This document shows positions 7,172 through 15,554 of a stretch of 64,000 nt of DNA, piece by piece. The position numbers and the translations under genes are program-made. Under the pieces are notes generated by a model. It worked only from the letters and a program-made list of their open reading frames with translations, was not told the DNA's origin and made no database searches. The stretch covers positions 744,001 through 808,000 of the forward strand of contig NZ_CP138335.1 in the NCBI RefSeq assembly GCF_040256745.1, given 5' to 3'. The first letter of the stretch is position 1. Each line of letters opens with the position of its first letter. This stretch comes from Scrofimicrobium sp. R131 (lineage in GTDB: Bacteria > Actinomycetota > Actinomycetes > Actinomycetales > Actinomycetaceae).

Positions 7172-8698
7172 CTACTGGGCCCAGATTCGGGCCATCCAAT
7201 CTTCCACATCCGCGATGGTCCGGGGGATATCCTCGCTCAGGCGGCGAACCGAACCGTCCGCCTCCACCACGACGTCATCCTCGATCCGCACCCCGATCCC
7301 GCGGAACTCCGCGGGGACCGCCAGGTCGTCGGCCCGGAAGTAGAGTCCCGGTTCGATGGTGAAGGCCATGCCGGGCTGCAGCACCGCGTCCTGGTACATT
7401 TCTTGGCGCGCCTGGGCGCAGTCGTGTACGTCGAGGCCCAGATGGTGGGAGGTGCCGTGCGGCATCCACCGCCGGTGCTGCTGGCCTTCCGGTGCCAGCG
7501 ACTCGGCCGCAGTCACCGGGAGGATCCCCCACTCTTCCAGCCGCTGCGCGATCACTTCCATCGCGGCCTGGTGGACGTCGCGGAAGCGGCAGCCGGGCTC
7601 CCCGGCCCGAACCAGGGCCGCCTCGGCCGCGTCCAGCACCGCCTGGTAGACCTTGGCCTGGGTGGGGCCAAACTTGCCGGAGACGGGCAGCGTCCGGGTG
7701 ATGTCCGCGGTGTAGAGGGAGTCGATCTCCACCCCGGCATCCACCAGCACCAGAGCGTCAGCGGGCACCTGGCCGGAGTTATCCATCCAGTGCAGCGTGT
7801 TGGCGTGGTTGCCGGCCGCCGCGATCGTCTCGTACCCCAGTCCGTTGCCCTCTTCCCGGGCGGCGGTGGCGAAAGCCCCCTCAATCACGCGCTCGCCCCG
7901 ACGGTGGCCCACGGCCCGGGGCAGCTCACGAATGATGCGTTCAAACCCGAGGGCGGTGGCGTCGACGGCCCGCTGCAGCTCGGCCACCTCGAACTGGTCC
8001 TTCTGGAGGCGAAGCTCTGACAGGTGCTCAACCAGGGCCGCGTCCTGGGCCACCGCGTCCGCGCCGGCCGGCAGCCCCGCCTGGACCCGCACCTCGTTCA
8101 CCAGGGCTTCCACCGTGGCGTCCACCTGCGGCAGCACCCGCAGTTGGACCAAACCGGCGTCCTTCGCCAGGGCGTCCTTCAACGTGTCGATCGGAGCGCA
8201 CTTCAGCCCGGTGAACAGTTCCATTTCGTCCAGCGACGGGCGGGCACCCACCCAGAACTCGCCGTAGCGCGAATCCGCATAAAACTCTTCTGACGAGCGC
8301 GACGCCCGCGGCTGGAAGTACAGCACCCCCTGGTGGGTGACCTGGCCGTCTTCCTCGACCGGCTCCAGCACCAGCACCGAGTCCGGTTCCATCTCTCCAC
8401 CGAGTCCGGTCAGGTGGGCGAAGGCCGAGTGAGCCCGGAACCGGTAGTCGGTGTCGTTGCTGCGGGTCTTCAGTGATCCCGCCGGAATCACCAGCCGTTC
8501 ACCGGCAAAGGGGGCCCCGGCCTCGTGGTGACGCGATGCTAAATACTGGGCCACCGGCGCCGTCTCGGTTAGCAGCGGGGGGCGCTCACCCCAGTTTGAG
8601 CCCATGAACTCTTTGAATGCGGCCGAATTTGGTCGGTGGCTGCGATTTGACCCGCGTTCCGCCAGGTCTTTCGTGGTTTCATCAGTGTTGTTCGTCAT
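7172..8698 (-). CDS. pepP: Xaa-Pro aminopeptidase (aminopeptidase P, M24B)
   Basis: 508-aa cytoplasmic metallopeptidase that removes N-terminal residues preceding proline. The N-terminal AMP_N domain (about 40-190) is followed by the pita-bread catalytic domain. All five dinuclear metal ligands are visible: D320 and D332 (VDAGVEIDSLYTADITRT), H418 (HGTSHHLGLDVHD), E449 (TIEPGLYF) and E473 (GVRIEDDV). The length is slightly above E. coli PepP (441 aa) because of a polar N-terminal extension. No clear ribosome-binding site; GATACT lies 6 nt upstream of the ATG. It converges on the stress-protein gene and diverges from the PHP gene. Confidence 0.93.
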   Translation of the reverse strand: MTNNTDETTKDLAERGSNRSHRPNSAAFKEFMGSNWGERPPLLTETAPVAQYLASRHHEAGAPFAGERLVIPAGSLKTRSNDTDYRFRAHSAFAHLTGLGGEMEPDSVLVLEPVEEDGQVTHQGVLYFQPRASRSSEEFYADSRYGEFWVGARPSLDEMELFTGLKCAPIDTLKDALAKDAGLVQLRVLPQVDATVEALVNEVRVQAGLPAGADAVAQDAALVEHLSELRLQKDQFEVAELQRAVDATALGFERIIRELPRAVGHRRGERVIEGAFATAAREEGNGLGYETIAAAGNHANTLHWMDNSGQVPADALVLVDAGVEIDSLYTADITRTLPVSGKFGPTQAKVYQAVLDAAEAALVRAGEPGCRFRDVHQAAMEVIAQRLEEWGILPVTAAESLAPEGQQHRRWMPHGTSHHLGLDVHDCAQARQEMYQDAVLQPGMAFTIEPGLYFRADDLAVPAEFRGIGVRIEDDVVVEADGSVRRLSEDIPRTIADVEDWMARIWAQ

Positions 8699-8704
8699 GA
8701 TCTC

Positions 8705-8710
8705 AGTATC
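8705..8710 (-). promoter_or_regulatory. -10-like hexamer 6 nt before pepP start
   Basis: Minus-strand GATACT, then GAGATC, then ATG. Close to TATACT; probably a leaderless start. Confidence 0.35.
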
Positions 8711-8785
8711 TCACTGCCGTCCGACAGGTTGAAACCAACCGGTTCGCTGGGGGAGGACCGCCTCGGCACCGGGACCGGCTCGCCC

Positions 8786-8791
8786 TAAACT
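8786..8791 (+). promoter_or_regulatory. -10-like hexamer 6 nt before the PHP gene
   Basis: TAAACT is followed by six nucleotides and ATG 8798, with no Shine-Dalgarno. Confidence 0.45.
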
Positions 8792-8797
8792 GGGGCC

Positions 8798-9670
8798 ATG
8801 ATCCGCTTCGATGGCCACGTGCATTCCGACATTTCCGACGGCACCGACTCACCCGCCCGGGTGGCAGAGTTGGCCGAGCGCGCGGGCCTGTCCGGGTTTG
8901 CCCTTACCGACCACGACACGACGGTTGGTCCCGCGGTCCAAGCCAACCTCGGGCAGACCGGGCTCCTGGTCGTGCCCGGAGTGGAGATCTCCACCTCGTA
9001 CCGGGGAAACTCAGCCCACCTGCTGGCCTACCTGCCCGATCCCAGCCACCCTCAACTCCAGGAGACGCTGACCCGGATTCGCTCCGCCCGGGAAAACCGG
9101 CTCCGCCAAATTGTTGAGAACATTTCTGCCGACTATCCCCAGATCACCTGGGAGCGCCTCGTGGCCAGCCAACCGCTGCCGGCACCGACCGGGGAGGCAA
9201 CGCCCTGGGGACGACCCCACGTGGCTGACCTGCTGGTTGCGACCGGGGTGGTGCCGAACCGGACGGCCGCCTTCGAGACGATCCTCAGCCATCGGGGACC
9301 CTACTTCGTCAAGCAGTGGGCACCCGACCCGCGCGACATGGTTGAGCTGGTGCGTGCGGCCGGCGGGGTGCCGGTCCTGGCTCACCCCCGCACCCGGGGG
9401 CGCCAGCTCCCACTGCCGGAGGAGGTGCTGGAAGGCATGGTGGACGCGGGCCTGTTCGGGTTGGAACGAGACCACCGCGAGCACGACGAGGCCGACCGGC
9501 TAGCCCTGGACCAACTCGCCCACCGCTGGCGGATCGCCCTCACCGGCGGGTCGGATTTTCACGGGACTGGCAAGCCAAACCGCCTGGGGGAAAACCTCAC
9601 CTCCCAGGCGGTGCTTGAGCAAATTCTGGCCGAGGGGACTCCCCTGAGCCAGCTCGGCTTTTCCTCCTAG
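8798..9670 (+). CDS. PHP-domain metal-dependent phosphoesterase (TrpH/YciV-like)
   Basis: 290-aa enzyme of the polymerase-and-histidinol-phosphatase superfamily. Metal-binding motifs are DGHVHSDISDG (5-15), TDHDTT, PGVEIST, VLAHPRT and the C-terminal GGSDFHG. Homologues such as E. coli RnaAM (YciV/TrpH) hydrolyse nucleoside 3',5'-bisphosphates and trim short RNAs. The central insert carries an all-helical segment typical of this subfamily. The stop overlaps the stop of the convergent helicase gene by 4 bp. There is no ribosome-binding site before ATG 8798, consistent with a leaderless message. The precise substrate is inferred from the family only. Confidence 0.87.
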   Translation: MIRFDGHVHSDISDGTDSPARVAELAERAGLSGFALTDHDTTVGPAVQANLGQTGLLVVPGVEISTSYRGNSAHLLAYLPDPSHPQLQETLTRIRSARENRLRQIVENISADYPQITWERLVASQPLPAPTGEATPWGRPHVADLLVATGVVPNRTAAFETILSHRGPYFVKQWAPDPRDMVELVRAAGGVPVLAHPRTRGRQLPLPEEVLEGMVDAGLFGLERDHREHDEADRLALDQLAHRWRIALTGGSDFHGTGKPNRLGENLTSQAVLEQILAEGTPLSQLGFSS

Positions 9671-11133
9671 TCGGAGTCGGACTTTCGCACGCGGCGCCGC
9701 TGGCGGCTCCGGGTCGACTTAGCTTCGGGAGCTGCCGAGCGGGAGGAGCCCTGATCCCGGCCCCGGCCGCGCCCGTTGGAGCTTCCCCGGCCGGACTTGG
9801 CGGGGCGGCCTCGGCCCCCCTTGCCCTCGATGTCTTCCAGCCGTTCCGCCTGGAGCCCCTCCAGCTTCCGCTGGGAGCGGGGCAGCCGATCGGTGACGTC
9901 GGTGGGGATGTCCAGGTCTTCGTACAGGTGCGGGGACGTGTGGTAGGTTTCCACCGGCTCGGGCAGGCCCAGGTCCAGGGTCTTGTTGATCAGGCCCCAG
10001 CGGGGAACGTCGTCCCAGTCGACAAAGGTGATGGCATTGCCCGAGGCGCCGGCCCGGCCGGTCCGGCCGATCCGGTGCAGGTAGGTTTTCTCATCCTCCG
10101 GGCACTGGTAGTTGATCACGTGGGAGACGTCGTCCACGTCAATGCCGCGGGCAGCCACGTCCGTGGCCACCAGGACGTCCACCTTGTGGTTCCGGAACGC
10201 CCGCAGGGCCCGCTCGCGCGCTCCCTGGCCCAGGTCCCCGTGCAGGGCGGCGACCGCGAAGCCACGTTCGGTCAGTTCCTCGGTCAGCGAGGCGGCGCTG
10301 CGCTTGGTGCGGGTGAAAATGATGGTCCGGTCGCGCCCGCGCGCCTGCAGAATCCGGGCGATAACCTCCACCTTGTTCATCGCGTGGCAGCGGTAGATGA
10401 ACTGGTCGACCGTAGCGACGGTGGCCCCCTGGTCGTCCGGGTCCTGCGCCCGAATGTGGGTCGGCTGGGTCATGAACCGGCGGGCCAGCGCGATCACCGG
10501 GCCGGGCATGGTCGCGGAGAACAGCATCGCGTGGTGGTCGTGGTGAATGGAAGAGAGGAGGCGCTCGACGTCGGGCAGGAACCCGAGGTCCAGCATCTCA
10601 TCAGCTTCGTCCAGGACGATCGAGTGCACCTGGGACAGGTTCAGGATCTTCCGGCGCGACAGGTCGATCAGCCGGCCGGGGGTGCCAACGATGATGTCGG
10701 CCCCGCGGGTGAGGGCCTCGATCTGGGGCTCAAAGGCCACGCCGCCGTAGACGTCGACAATCCGCACGCTCAGATGCTTGGCGGCGGCCCGCAGGTCCTC
10801 ACCCACCTGCTTGCAGAGTTCACGAGTGGGCAGCACCACCAGCGCCTGGGGCAGGCCCGGGTGGGACAGCGCCGCGTACTCCGGGTCGTCGGGGCCGTGG
10901 ACGTGCTGGAGCAGCGGCAGGCCGAACCCAAGGGTCTTGCCGGTGCCGGTCTTGGCCTGACCGATAATGTCGTGGCGGGTCAGCGCCACGGGCAAGGTCA
11001 GAGCTTGAATGGGGAACGGGTGGGTGATGCCCTGCTCAGCCAGAGCCTCCACCACCTCGGATCGAATCCCGAACGAGGCGAAGTCGCGCGCCTCAGGAGT
11101 CGAAGGTTGGTCAGTTTTTAGTTCTTCAGTCAC
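9667..11133 (-). CDS. DEAD-box ATP-dependent RNA helicase
   Basis: 488 aa. The full SF2 DEAD-box set is visible: Q-motif context FASFGI...PFPIQ (18-43), motif I AKTGTGKT (60-67), VDVYGG, TPGRLIDL, DEAD, SAT, FTRTKR, VATDVAARGIDV and HRIGRTGR. The C-terminal 60 residues are rich in Arg, Gly and Ser, an RGG-like RNA-binding tail. Expected to unwind structured RNA in ribosome assembly or cold adaptation. GTG start with GAAAGGCAG upstream. Together with the ferritin-like, DUF3107 and adnAB genes it forms a gene neighbourhood conserved in actinobacteria (mycobacterial RhlE region). Confidence 0.93.
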   Translation of the reverse strand: MTEELKTDQPSTPEARDFASFGIRSEVVEALAEQGITHPFPIQALTLPVALTRHDIIGQAKTGTGKTLGFGLPLLQHVHGPDDPEYAALSHPGLPQALVVLPTRELCKQVGEDLRAAAKHLSVRIVDVYGGVAFEPQIEALTRGADIIVGTPGRLIDLSRRKILNLSQVHSIVLDEADEMLDLGFLPDVERLLSSIHHDHHAMLFSATMPGPVIALARRFMTQPTHIRAQDPDDQGATVATVDQFIYRCHAMNKVEVIARILQARGRDRTIIFTRTKRSAASLTEELTERGFAVAALHGDLGQGARERALRAFRNHKVDVLVATDVAARGIDVDDVSHVINYQCPEDEKTYLHRIGRTGRAGASGNAITFVDWDDVPRWGLINKTLDLGLPEPVETYHTSPHLYEDLDIPTDVTDRLPRSQRKLEGLQAERLEDIEGKGGRGRPAKSGRGSSNGRGRGRDQGSSRSAAPEAKSTRSRQRRRVRKSDSD

Positions 11134-11313
11134 AAATCTGCCTTTCGCGCAGGTCTTTTACACCAGTTGCGGGCCGATCGTGCATATCAGATGGAAGCAT
11201 CTTCCAGGCCGTCTGGGGTTCGAAGGTTTTCGTTACCGACGGCAAAAACTCACAGTCTCAATACGACCGGACACCATTTCCCTCCAAGTCTAACGGTTGT
11301 GCCGGGAAGAGGT

Positions 11314-11319
11314 TAGGCT
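11314..11319 (+). promoter_or_regulatory. -10-like hexamer 6 nt before the ferritin-like gene
   Basis: TAGGCT, six nucleotides, then ATG 11326. The identical hexamer and spacing occur at 38098. Confidence 0.4.
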
Positions 11320-11325
11320 TGAGGC

Positions 11326-11991
11326 ATGAACGCCACCGACAATACTGCTCCGCTGGTACCCCCGGTCCCGTCGTCAGCTCCCCTCGATGAGGGCACAAAG
11401 AATTTGGTTGGACTGCTAGCTTTCTCTGCTTTGGCCGCGATGACGCGCCTAGCCAAGGACGGGGATCAGGCACCCAGCACCGAGTTTCACGTCGAACATG
11501 CGCGGATGGCCGCACAGGCGTTTCGTGAGTTTCAACACCTGGAGCGGTTCGCGGCCGAAAACGGGTTTGACCTGATTGAGCAGGCCTCCCAGTTTGCCGG
11601 CCTGTTTGACGAAATTGATGCGCGGACCCGCCCCTCCAACTGGTGGGAGCGGTCGGTCAAAACCTACGTCACGCTGGGGATATTCTCAGATGCGCTCTCC
11701 GACATTAACGAGCGGCACCAGCTGTTTGTTGAGGAGGAATGGGACGGTGACTTCGGCCAGGGACTGTGGGTGCGTGAGCACCTGGCCCCGCTGACGGAAA
11801 AGGATCCCCAATTGGCAGCCCGACTGTCGCTGTGGGCGCGTCGGGTGGCGGGCGAGGCGTTTGGCCTGCTGCGGGCCACCCTGTTCACCTATCCGGAGCT
11901 CGCGGTGGACCCGGACACGGTCGACGCGGTGGTGGCCGCCACGATTAGGCGCCACCAGGAGCGGCTGGAGGCCGTGGGGTTGCAGCCGTAA
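11326..11991 (+). CDS. Ferritin-like domain protein (MiaE-like four-helix bundle)
   Basis: 221 aa, nearly all helical. It carries the spaced Glu/His residues of ferritin-like di-iron proteins, for example EFHVEHARMAAQAFREFQH near residues 50-68 and SDINERHQLFVEEEW near 125-139. Actinobacterial homologues are annotated as 'ferritin-like fold-containing' and are distantly related to the tRNA hydroxylase MiaE. Whether it binds iron, stores it or hydroxylates a substrate is not known. It is divergent from the DEAD-box helicase and precedes DUF3107, the arrangement seen in other actinobacteria. The start is ATG 11326 with only a weak TTGAGG upstream, so a leaderless start is possible. Confidence 0.75.
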   Translation: MNATDNTAPLVPPVPSSAPLDEGTKNLVGLLAFSALAAMTRLAKDGDQAPSTEFHVEHARMAAQAFREFQHLERFAAENGFDLIEQASQFAGLFDEIDARTRPSNWWERSVKTYVTLGIFSDALSDINERHQLFVEEEWDGDFGQGLWVREHLAPLTEKDPQLAARLSLWARRVAGEAFGLLRATLFTYPELAVDPDTVDAVVAATIRRHQERLEAVGLQP

Positions 11992-11998
11992 CTGACCG

Positions 11999-12027
11999 GG
12001 CACCTGAGACGGTGGGTCCCAGGTGCC
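11999..12027. terminator. Terminator-like hairpin between convergent genes
   Basis: GGCACCTG and CAGGTGCC form an 8-bp stem with a 13-nt loop, placed between the stops of the ferritin-like and DUF3107 genes. No T-run. Confidence 0.5.
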
Positions 12028-12040
12028 GCTGCAGTCAGGT

Positions 12041-12253
12041 TCAGGCCCGCGCGAAGCCCACGCGCATTTCGCGCTCGTGGGGAATCACGATGAACGAGAT
12101 GGCGTGGATCGGAATCAGGGCGCGGTTGCCCTTCGAGTCGGTCAGGTCCAGGATTTCGTCTTCCTGCTTCAGCAGTTCGCGAAGCTGCTCCGCGGTGGCA
12201 GCAGTCTCGAAGTCCAGCTGGCCGCCGTGGCGCATGCGGATCTCAATTTTCAT
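12041..12253 (-). CDS. DUF3107 small protein
   Basis: 70-aa protein starting MKIEIRMRHGGQLDFE and containing DSKGNRALIPIHAISFI, the pattern of the actinobacterial DUF3107 family (mycobacterial TB9.4/Rv3208A type). Function unknown. GGAGGTACCG sits correctly before ATG 12253. Longer in-frame starts would begin inside that ribosome-binding site. It diverges from adnA, leaving about 160 bp for both promoters. In mycobacteria homologues occupy the same place beside the ferritin-like protein and AdnAB. Confidence 0.88.
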   Translation of the reverse strand: MKIEIRMRHGGQLDFETAATAEQLRELLKQEDEILDLTDSKGNRALIPIHAISFIVIPHEREMRVGFARA

Positions 12254-12413
12254 CGGTACCTCCATAATCTGTCCTACCGTAATGGTACGAAGCTCTCGGT
12301 GGGATTGCGAACGCCTGGTGCGGCTTGTGCCCAGGGCGAACTCGACCTGTCGGAGCGATCGGGCACACTGGATGCAGTTGGACCGCAGTGGCTGGAAGTG
12401 AGAGGAGGGGACC

Positions 12414-15400
12414 GTGACTGAACCATTGGAGTTGCTCCGCACCGGGGAGAGCTTCCTGGTGCAGGGGGGACCCGGCACGGGCAAGACTCAATTCCTGCAC
12501 CGGGCGATCGACTGGATAATGACGGAGGACCGGGACGGGTGGGACTGGGCTCCATTCCTGGTCCTAACCCCTGACCGGCGGCGCGCGGCCCAATTTGAGC
12601 GGGAGGTGCCCAGCGAGTTGCTGGGTGCCATCACCGCTCCCGGCGGACACCGCGTCGTGCGGGGAACCAACTCCTACGCCTACCTGGTGCTGTCGGAATG
12701 GGCTCTGGAACGGGAGGAGCCGCTCCCGCGTCCGAAACTGACAGGCGGGGCAGAGGAAGACCTGTGGTTTGCCCGCTGGCTCGGTGAGCATGGCGCCGAC
12801 TGGCCCGACCTGCTGCCCGCCGACGCCCTCAACAGCGAGGCCGTCCGGATGGAACTGCGAAACCTGGTGGCCCGCCTGGGTGAGTCGGGGCTGGACGGGC
12901 CGGCGTTGGCGGACCTGGCCCGGGAAGCGGGTGTGCCGGCTTGGCAGTTGGCGGCGGCTGCCTACAGCGATTACGCCGGGGTGGAAGGCTGCGCCTTTGA
13001 TCAACGCACGCCGCGGATTGACTCCGCCAGGATTCAGCTGGTGGCCGCCAGCCTGCTGGAACACTGGGAAGAGCGTGCCCCCCAGGAGGGCGTCACCGCC
13101 TGCCCGCCGGTTCCCAGGTGGGTGCTGGTGGATGATTTGCAGGACTGTACCCCGGCCACCGCGAAGCTGCTGACGGCCATGCAGGGGGCCGGGGCCCAGA
13201 TTGTCGCCACCTGCTCCCCGGCTACCGCCACCGGGTCCTTTCGGGGGGCCCGCTACGATCTGGGGCCCCGCCTAGCCCGCGAACGTGGCTGGCCGGTCCT
13301 CACCCTCACCCGGCAGTGGCGCCTCAACCCGGACCTGGACCAGGTGGTGTCGGCGATTGACCGGTGGACGGCGCCCAGGGTGCAGCCGGAGCCGCTCGCG
13401 GTCAGCGGCGGGGCCGCCCAGGCGGTAATTCTGACCGGACCCGGTCGGCGGGGAAGCTGGCTGGCCCAGCAAATCCGGCGCCACCACTATCTCGATGGGA
13501 TCGGCTGGGACCGACAGGCGGTCCTGGTCCGACAGGCCGGGGACATCGACCAGTTGCAGCGCCAGTTGCTGCGGGCCGGGGTTCGCCTGGCCCCCGGGCA
13601 GCGGGCCCTCCAGTTCTCTAAGATCCCCGTCACGGCGATGCTGCTGCAGTTGCTGTTGCCGACGGAGGACCCGGCCCAACTGGCCCAGGAACTGCTGTTC
13701 TCCGCGTTGGTGCAGGTGGATCGGCTGGAGTTGTATCAGCTGCTGCGCCAGGATCAGCGGGGGGATCAGTCCCTTGCAGACACGCTGCTCAGCTGGTTGC
13801 AGGAACCCGACTTGGTTCCCGCTGGTGCGGGCCTCCCGCGCGAACTGCGAGACCGGCTCGAACGGGCCAGCGCAGTCTGGTTGGCGCGTGAGGAGGCGGC
13901 CGCCGATGGTGCGCAGGGCGGGCTTTGGCGCCTGTGGGAGGCGGCCGGGGTGGCCCAGCAGTGGCAGCAGGAGGCCCTTCGGGACGGGGTGGAGGCCGAG
14001 CGGTCCGATAGTCGACTCGACGCGGTCACCGGCCTGTTTCGTCGGGCCGACCTGTGGGAGCAGCAGCGGGCCGCGCTGGGGCAGGGGACGCAGTCTTCCG
14101 CCCGGGTATTCGCCGAAGAACTGTGGGCGCAGACCGTCTCGGCCGACTCGATCGCGACCGGAGGGCTGCGAGAGCCCGGGGTGGAAGTCCTGACCGTCGC
14201 CCAAGCCGCGGGCCGAGAGTGGGATGTGGTGTACGTGGTGGGCCTGCAGGAAGGGGCTTGGCCGCCTCGACCCAGACTATCCGGACTGTTCCACCTGGCT
14301 CGCCTCCAGCAGCTCCTAGCCGAACTTCCGGTCAGTGCCACTGCCGGGCAGGCGCAAGAGTTCCTCGGCCGGCTGGACCCCGACCTGCTGCGGCTGCAAC
14401 TGGATCAGCGCCAGTACCGGTTGGAACGACGCAAGGACGAAGCCCGACTGCTGGCCTCGGCCTGCTCACGAGCTCGGGACCGGCTCTACCTGGTGGCGGT
14501 GGAAAGTCAGGAAGACGCGGTCTCTAGTTTTCTGAACTACCTGGCCAAACAGGGGGCGGTCCCGGACTTCCGGACCGAGGACGGCCAGGTGATTCCCACC
14601 GAAGTCCCGCCGCCGTTTGACCTGGATGCCCTGGTGGGCCGGCTTCGCTTCGCCACCGTCGATCCCCAGCTCAGCAGTGCAGACCAGACGCAGGCTGCCG
14701 CGCTGCTGGCGGTGTTGGCCGAGGCGGGGATTGACGGCGCCGACCCCCGAACCTGGGTGGGCGCCGGGGGGATCAGCGCCGCCGGTGAACCGATCGTGGA
14801 CGGGAAACTAGGATTGAGCCCATCCCAGGTGGAGACCGGTGAGAACTGTCTGCTCAGGTGGTTCATGCAGAGCGCCTACGGGGAAGATCGAGCGGGCATC
14901 TTCACCCCGACCCCGCTGGGGGCCGCCGACAAGGGAAACCTGATTCACGCGGTGGCGGAAGCGTACCCGCACGGATCCCGGGCTGAACTGCAGGCCGAGT
15001 TCGCCCGGCAGTGGGATGCACTGGAACTGGATGAGAACAAATGGTGGGTCCAGCGCACCAGGGAGCAAATGGTCAACTGGGTGGACGTCTTGGCCAGCTA
15101 CGTGGCCGGAGTGCCCGGAACGGTTGAGGTGGAACGACAGGTCCGGACCGAACTGGAGCACGCCACCGTCTACGGTCGGGTCGATCGGCTGGAGTTCCTT
15201 GACGACGGAGCCGTTCGAATTGTCGACATCAAGACCATGAAGACGGCTCCATCCGCCCAGGCGGTAGAATCCAACTGGCAGTTGGTCAGCTACCAGCTGG
15301 CGCTGCGCGAGGAATTGGCAATTGCCGAGGCCGGCCTGCTGACGGTGGCGGCACCCGCAAAGTCCGGTCTGCTCCGAGCCCAACTTCCGCTAACCGACGA

Positions 15401-15554
15401 GGAAGCCGGCGCGAAACGGGAGCACCTGGACCAGCTGGCCCAGCGGATGCACGGCCCCACCTTCCGGCCAGATGAAATCAATGGGAACTGCCGGACCTGT
15501 CAGTTCTTGGCCGTGTGCCCACTGAAAGACGAGGGGGTCCGCAGTGTCCCGTAA
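12414..15554 (+). CDS. adnA: AdnA subunit of the AdnAB ATP-dependent helicase-nuclease
   Basis: 1046 aa. AdnAB is the actinobacterial counterpart of RecBCD/AddAB and resects DNA double-strand breaks. The N-terminal UvrD-like motor has Walker A GGPGTGKT (18-25) and a deviant Walker B, VDDLQD, with Asp in place of the catalytic Glu. The C-terminal RecB-family nuclease has RIVDIKTMKT and QLVSYQLAL. Four cysteines (near 813, 1025, 1028 and 1034; C-x2-C-x5-C at the end) frame the nuclease as in Fe-S-containing AddB/AdnA domains. GTG start after GAGAGGAGGGGACC. The stop overlaps the adnB start by 11 bp, which couples translation of the two subunits. The altered Walker B suggests that the second motor does most of the work, as reported for mycobacterial AdnAB. 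Confidence 0.9.
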   Translation: MTEPLELLRTGESFLVQGGPGTGKTQFLHRAIDWIMTEDRDGWDWAPFLVLTPDRRRAAQFEREVPSELLGAITAPGGHRVVRGTNSYAYLVLSEWALEREEPLPRPKLTGGAEEDLWFARWLGEHGADWPDLLPADALNSEAVRMELRNLVARLGESGLDGPALADLAREAGVPAWQLAAAAYSDYAGVEGCAFDQRTPRIDSARIQLVAASLLEHWEERAPQEGVTACPPVPRWVLVDDLQDCTPATAKLLTAMQGAGAQIVATCSPATATGSFRGARYDLGPRLARERGWPVLTLTRQWRLNPDLDQVVSAIDRWTAPRVQPEPLAVSGGAAQAVILTGPGRRGSWLAQQIRRHHYLDGIGWDRQAVLVRQAGDIDQLQRQLLRAGVRLAPGQRALQFSKIPVTAMLLQLLLPTEDPAQLAQELLFSALVQVDRLELYQLLRQDQRGDQSLADTLLSWLQEPDLVPAGAGLPRELRDRLERASAVWLAREEAAADGAQGGLWRLWEAAGVAQQWQQEALRDGVEAERSDSRLDAVTGLFRRADLWEQQRAALGQGTQSSARVFAEELWAQTVSADSIATGGLREPGVEVLTVAQAAGREWDVVYVVGLQEGAWPPRPRLSGLFHLARLQQLLAELPVSATAGQAQEFLGRLDPDLLRLQLDQRQYRLERRKDEARLLASACSRARDRLYLVAVESQEDAVSSFLNYLAKQGAVPDFRTEDGQVIPTEVPPPFDLDALVGRLRFATVDPQLSSADQTQAAALLAVLAEAGIDGADPRTWVGAGGISAAGEPIVDGKLGLSPSQVETGENCLLRWFMQSAYGEDRAGIFTPTPLGAADKGNLIHAVAEAYPHGSRAELQAEFARQWDALELDENKWWVQRTREQMVNWVDVLASYVAGVPGTVEVERQVRTELEHATVYGRVDRLEFLDDGAVRIVDIKTMKTAPSAQAVESNWQLVSYQLALREELAIAEAGLLTVAAPAKSGLLRAQLPLTDEEAGAKREHLDQLAQRMHGPTFRPDEINGNCRTCQFLAVCPLKDEGVRSVP

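Noticed and set aside
9928-11121. 397-aa plus-strand frame inside the DEAD-box helicase
   Set aside because: Shadow of the helicase codons; composition is His/Gln/Gly-rich without any recognisable motif.
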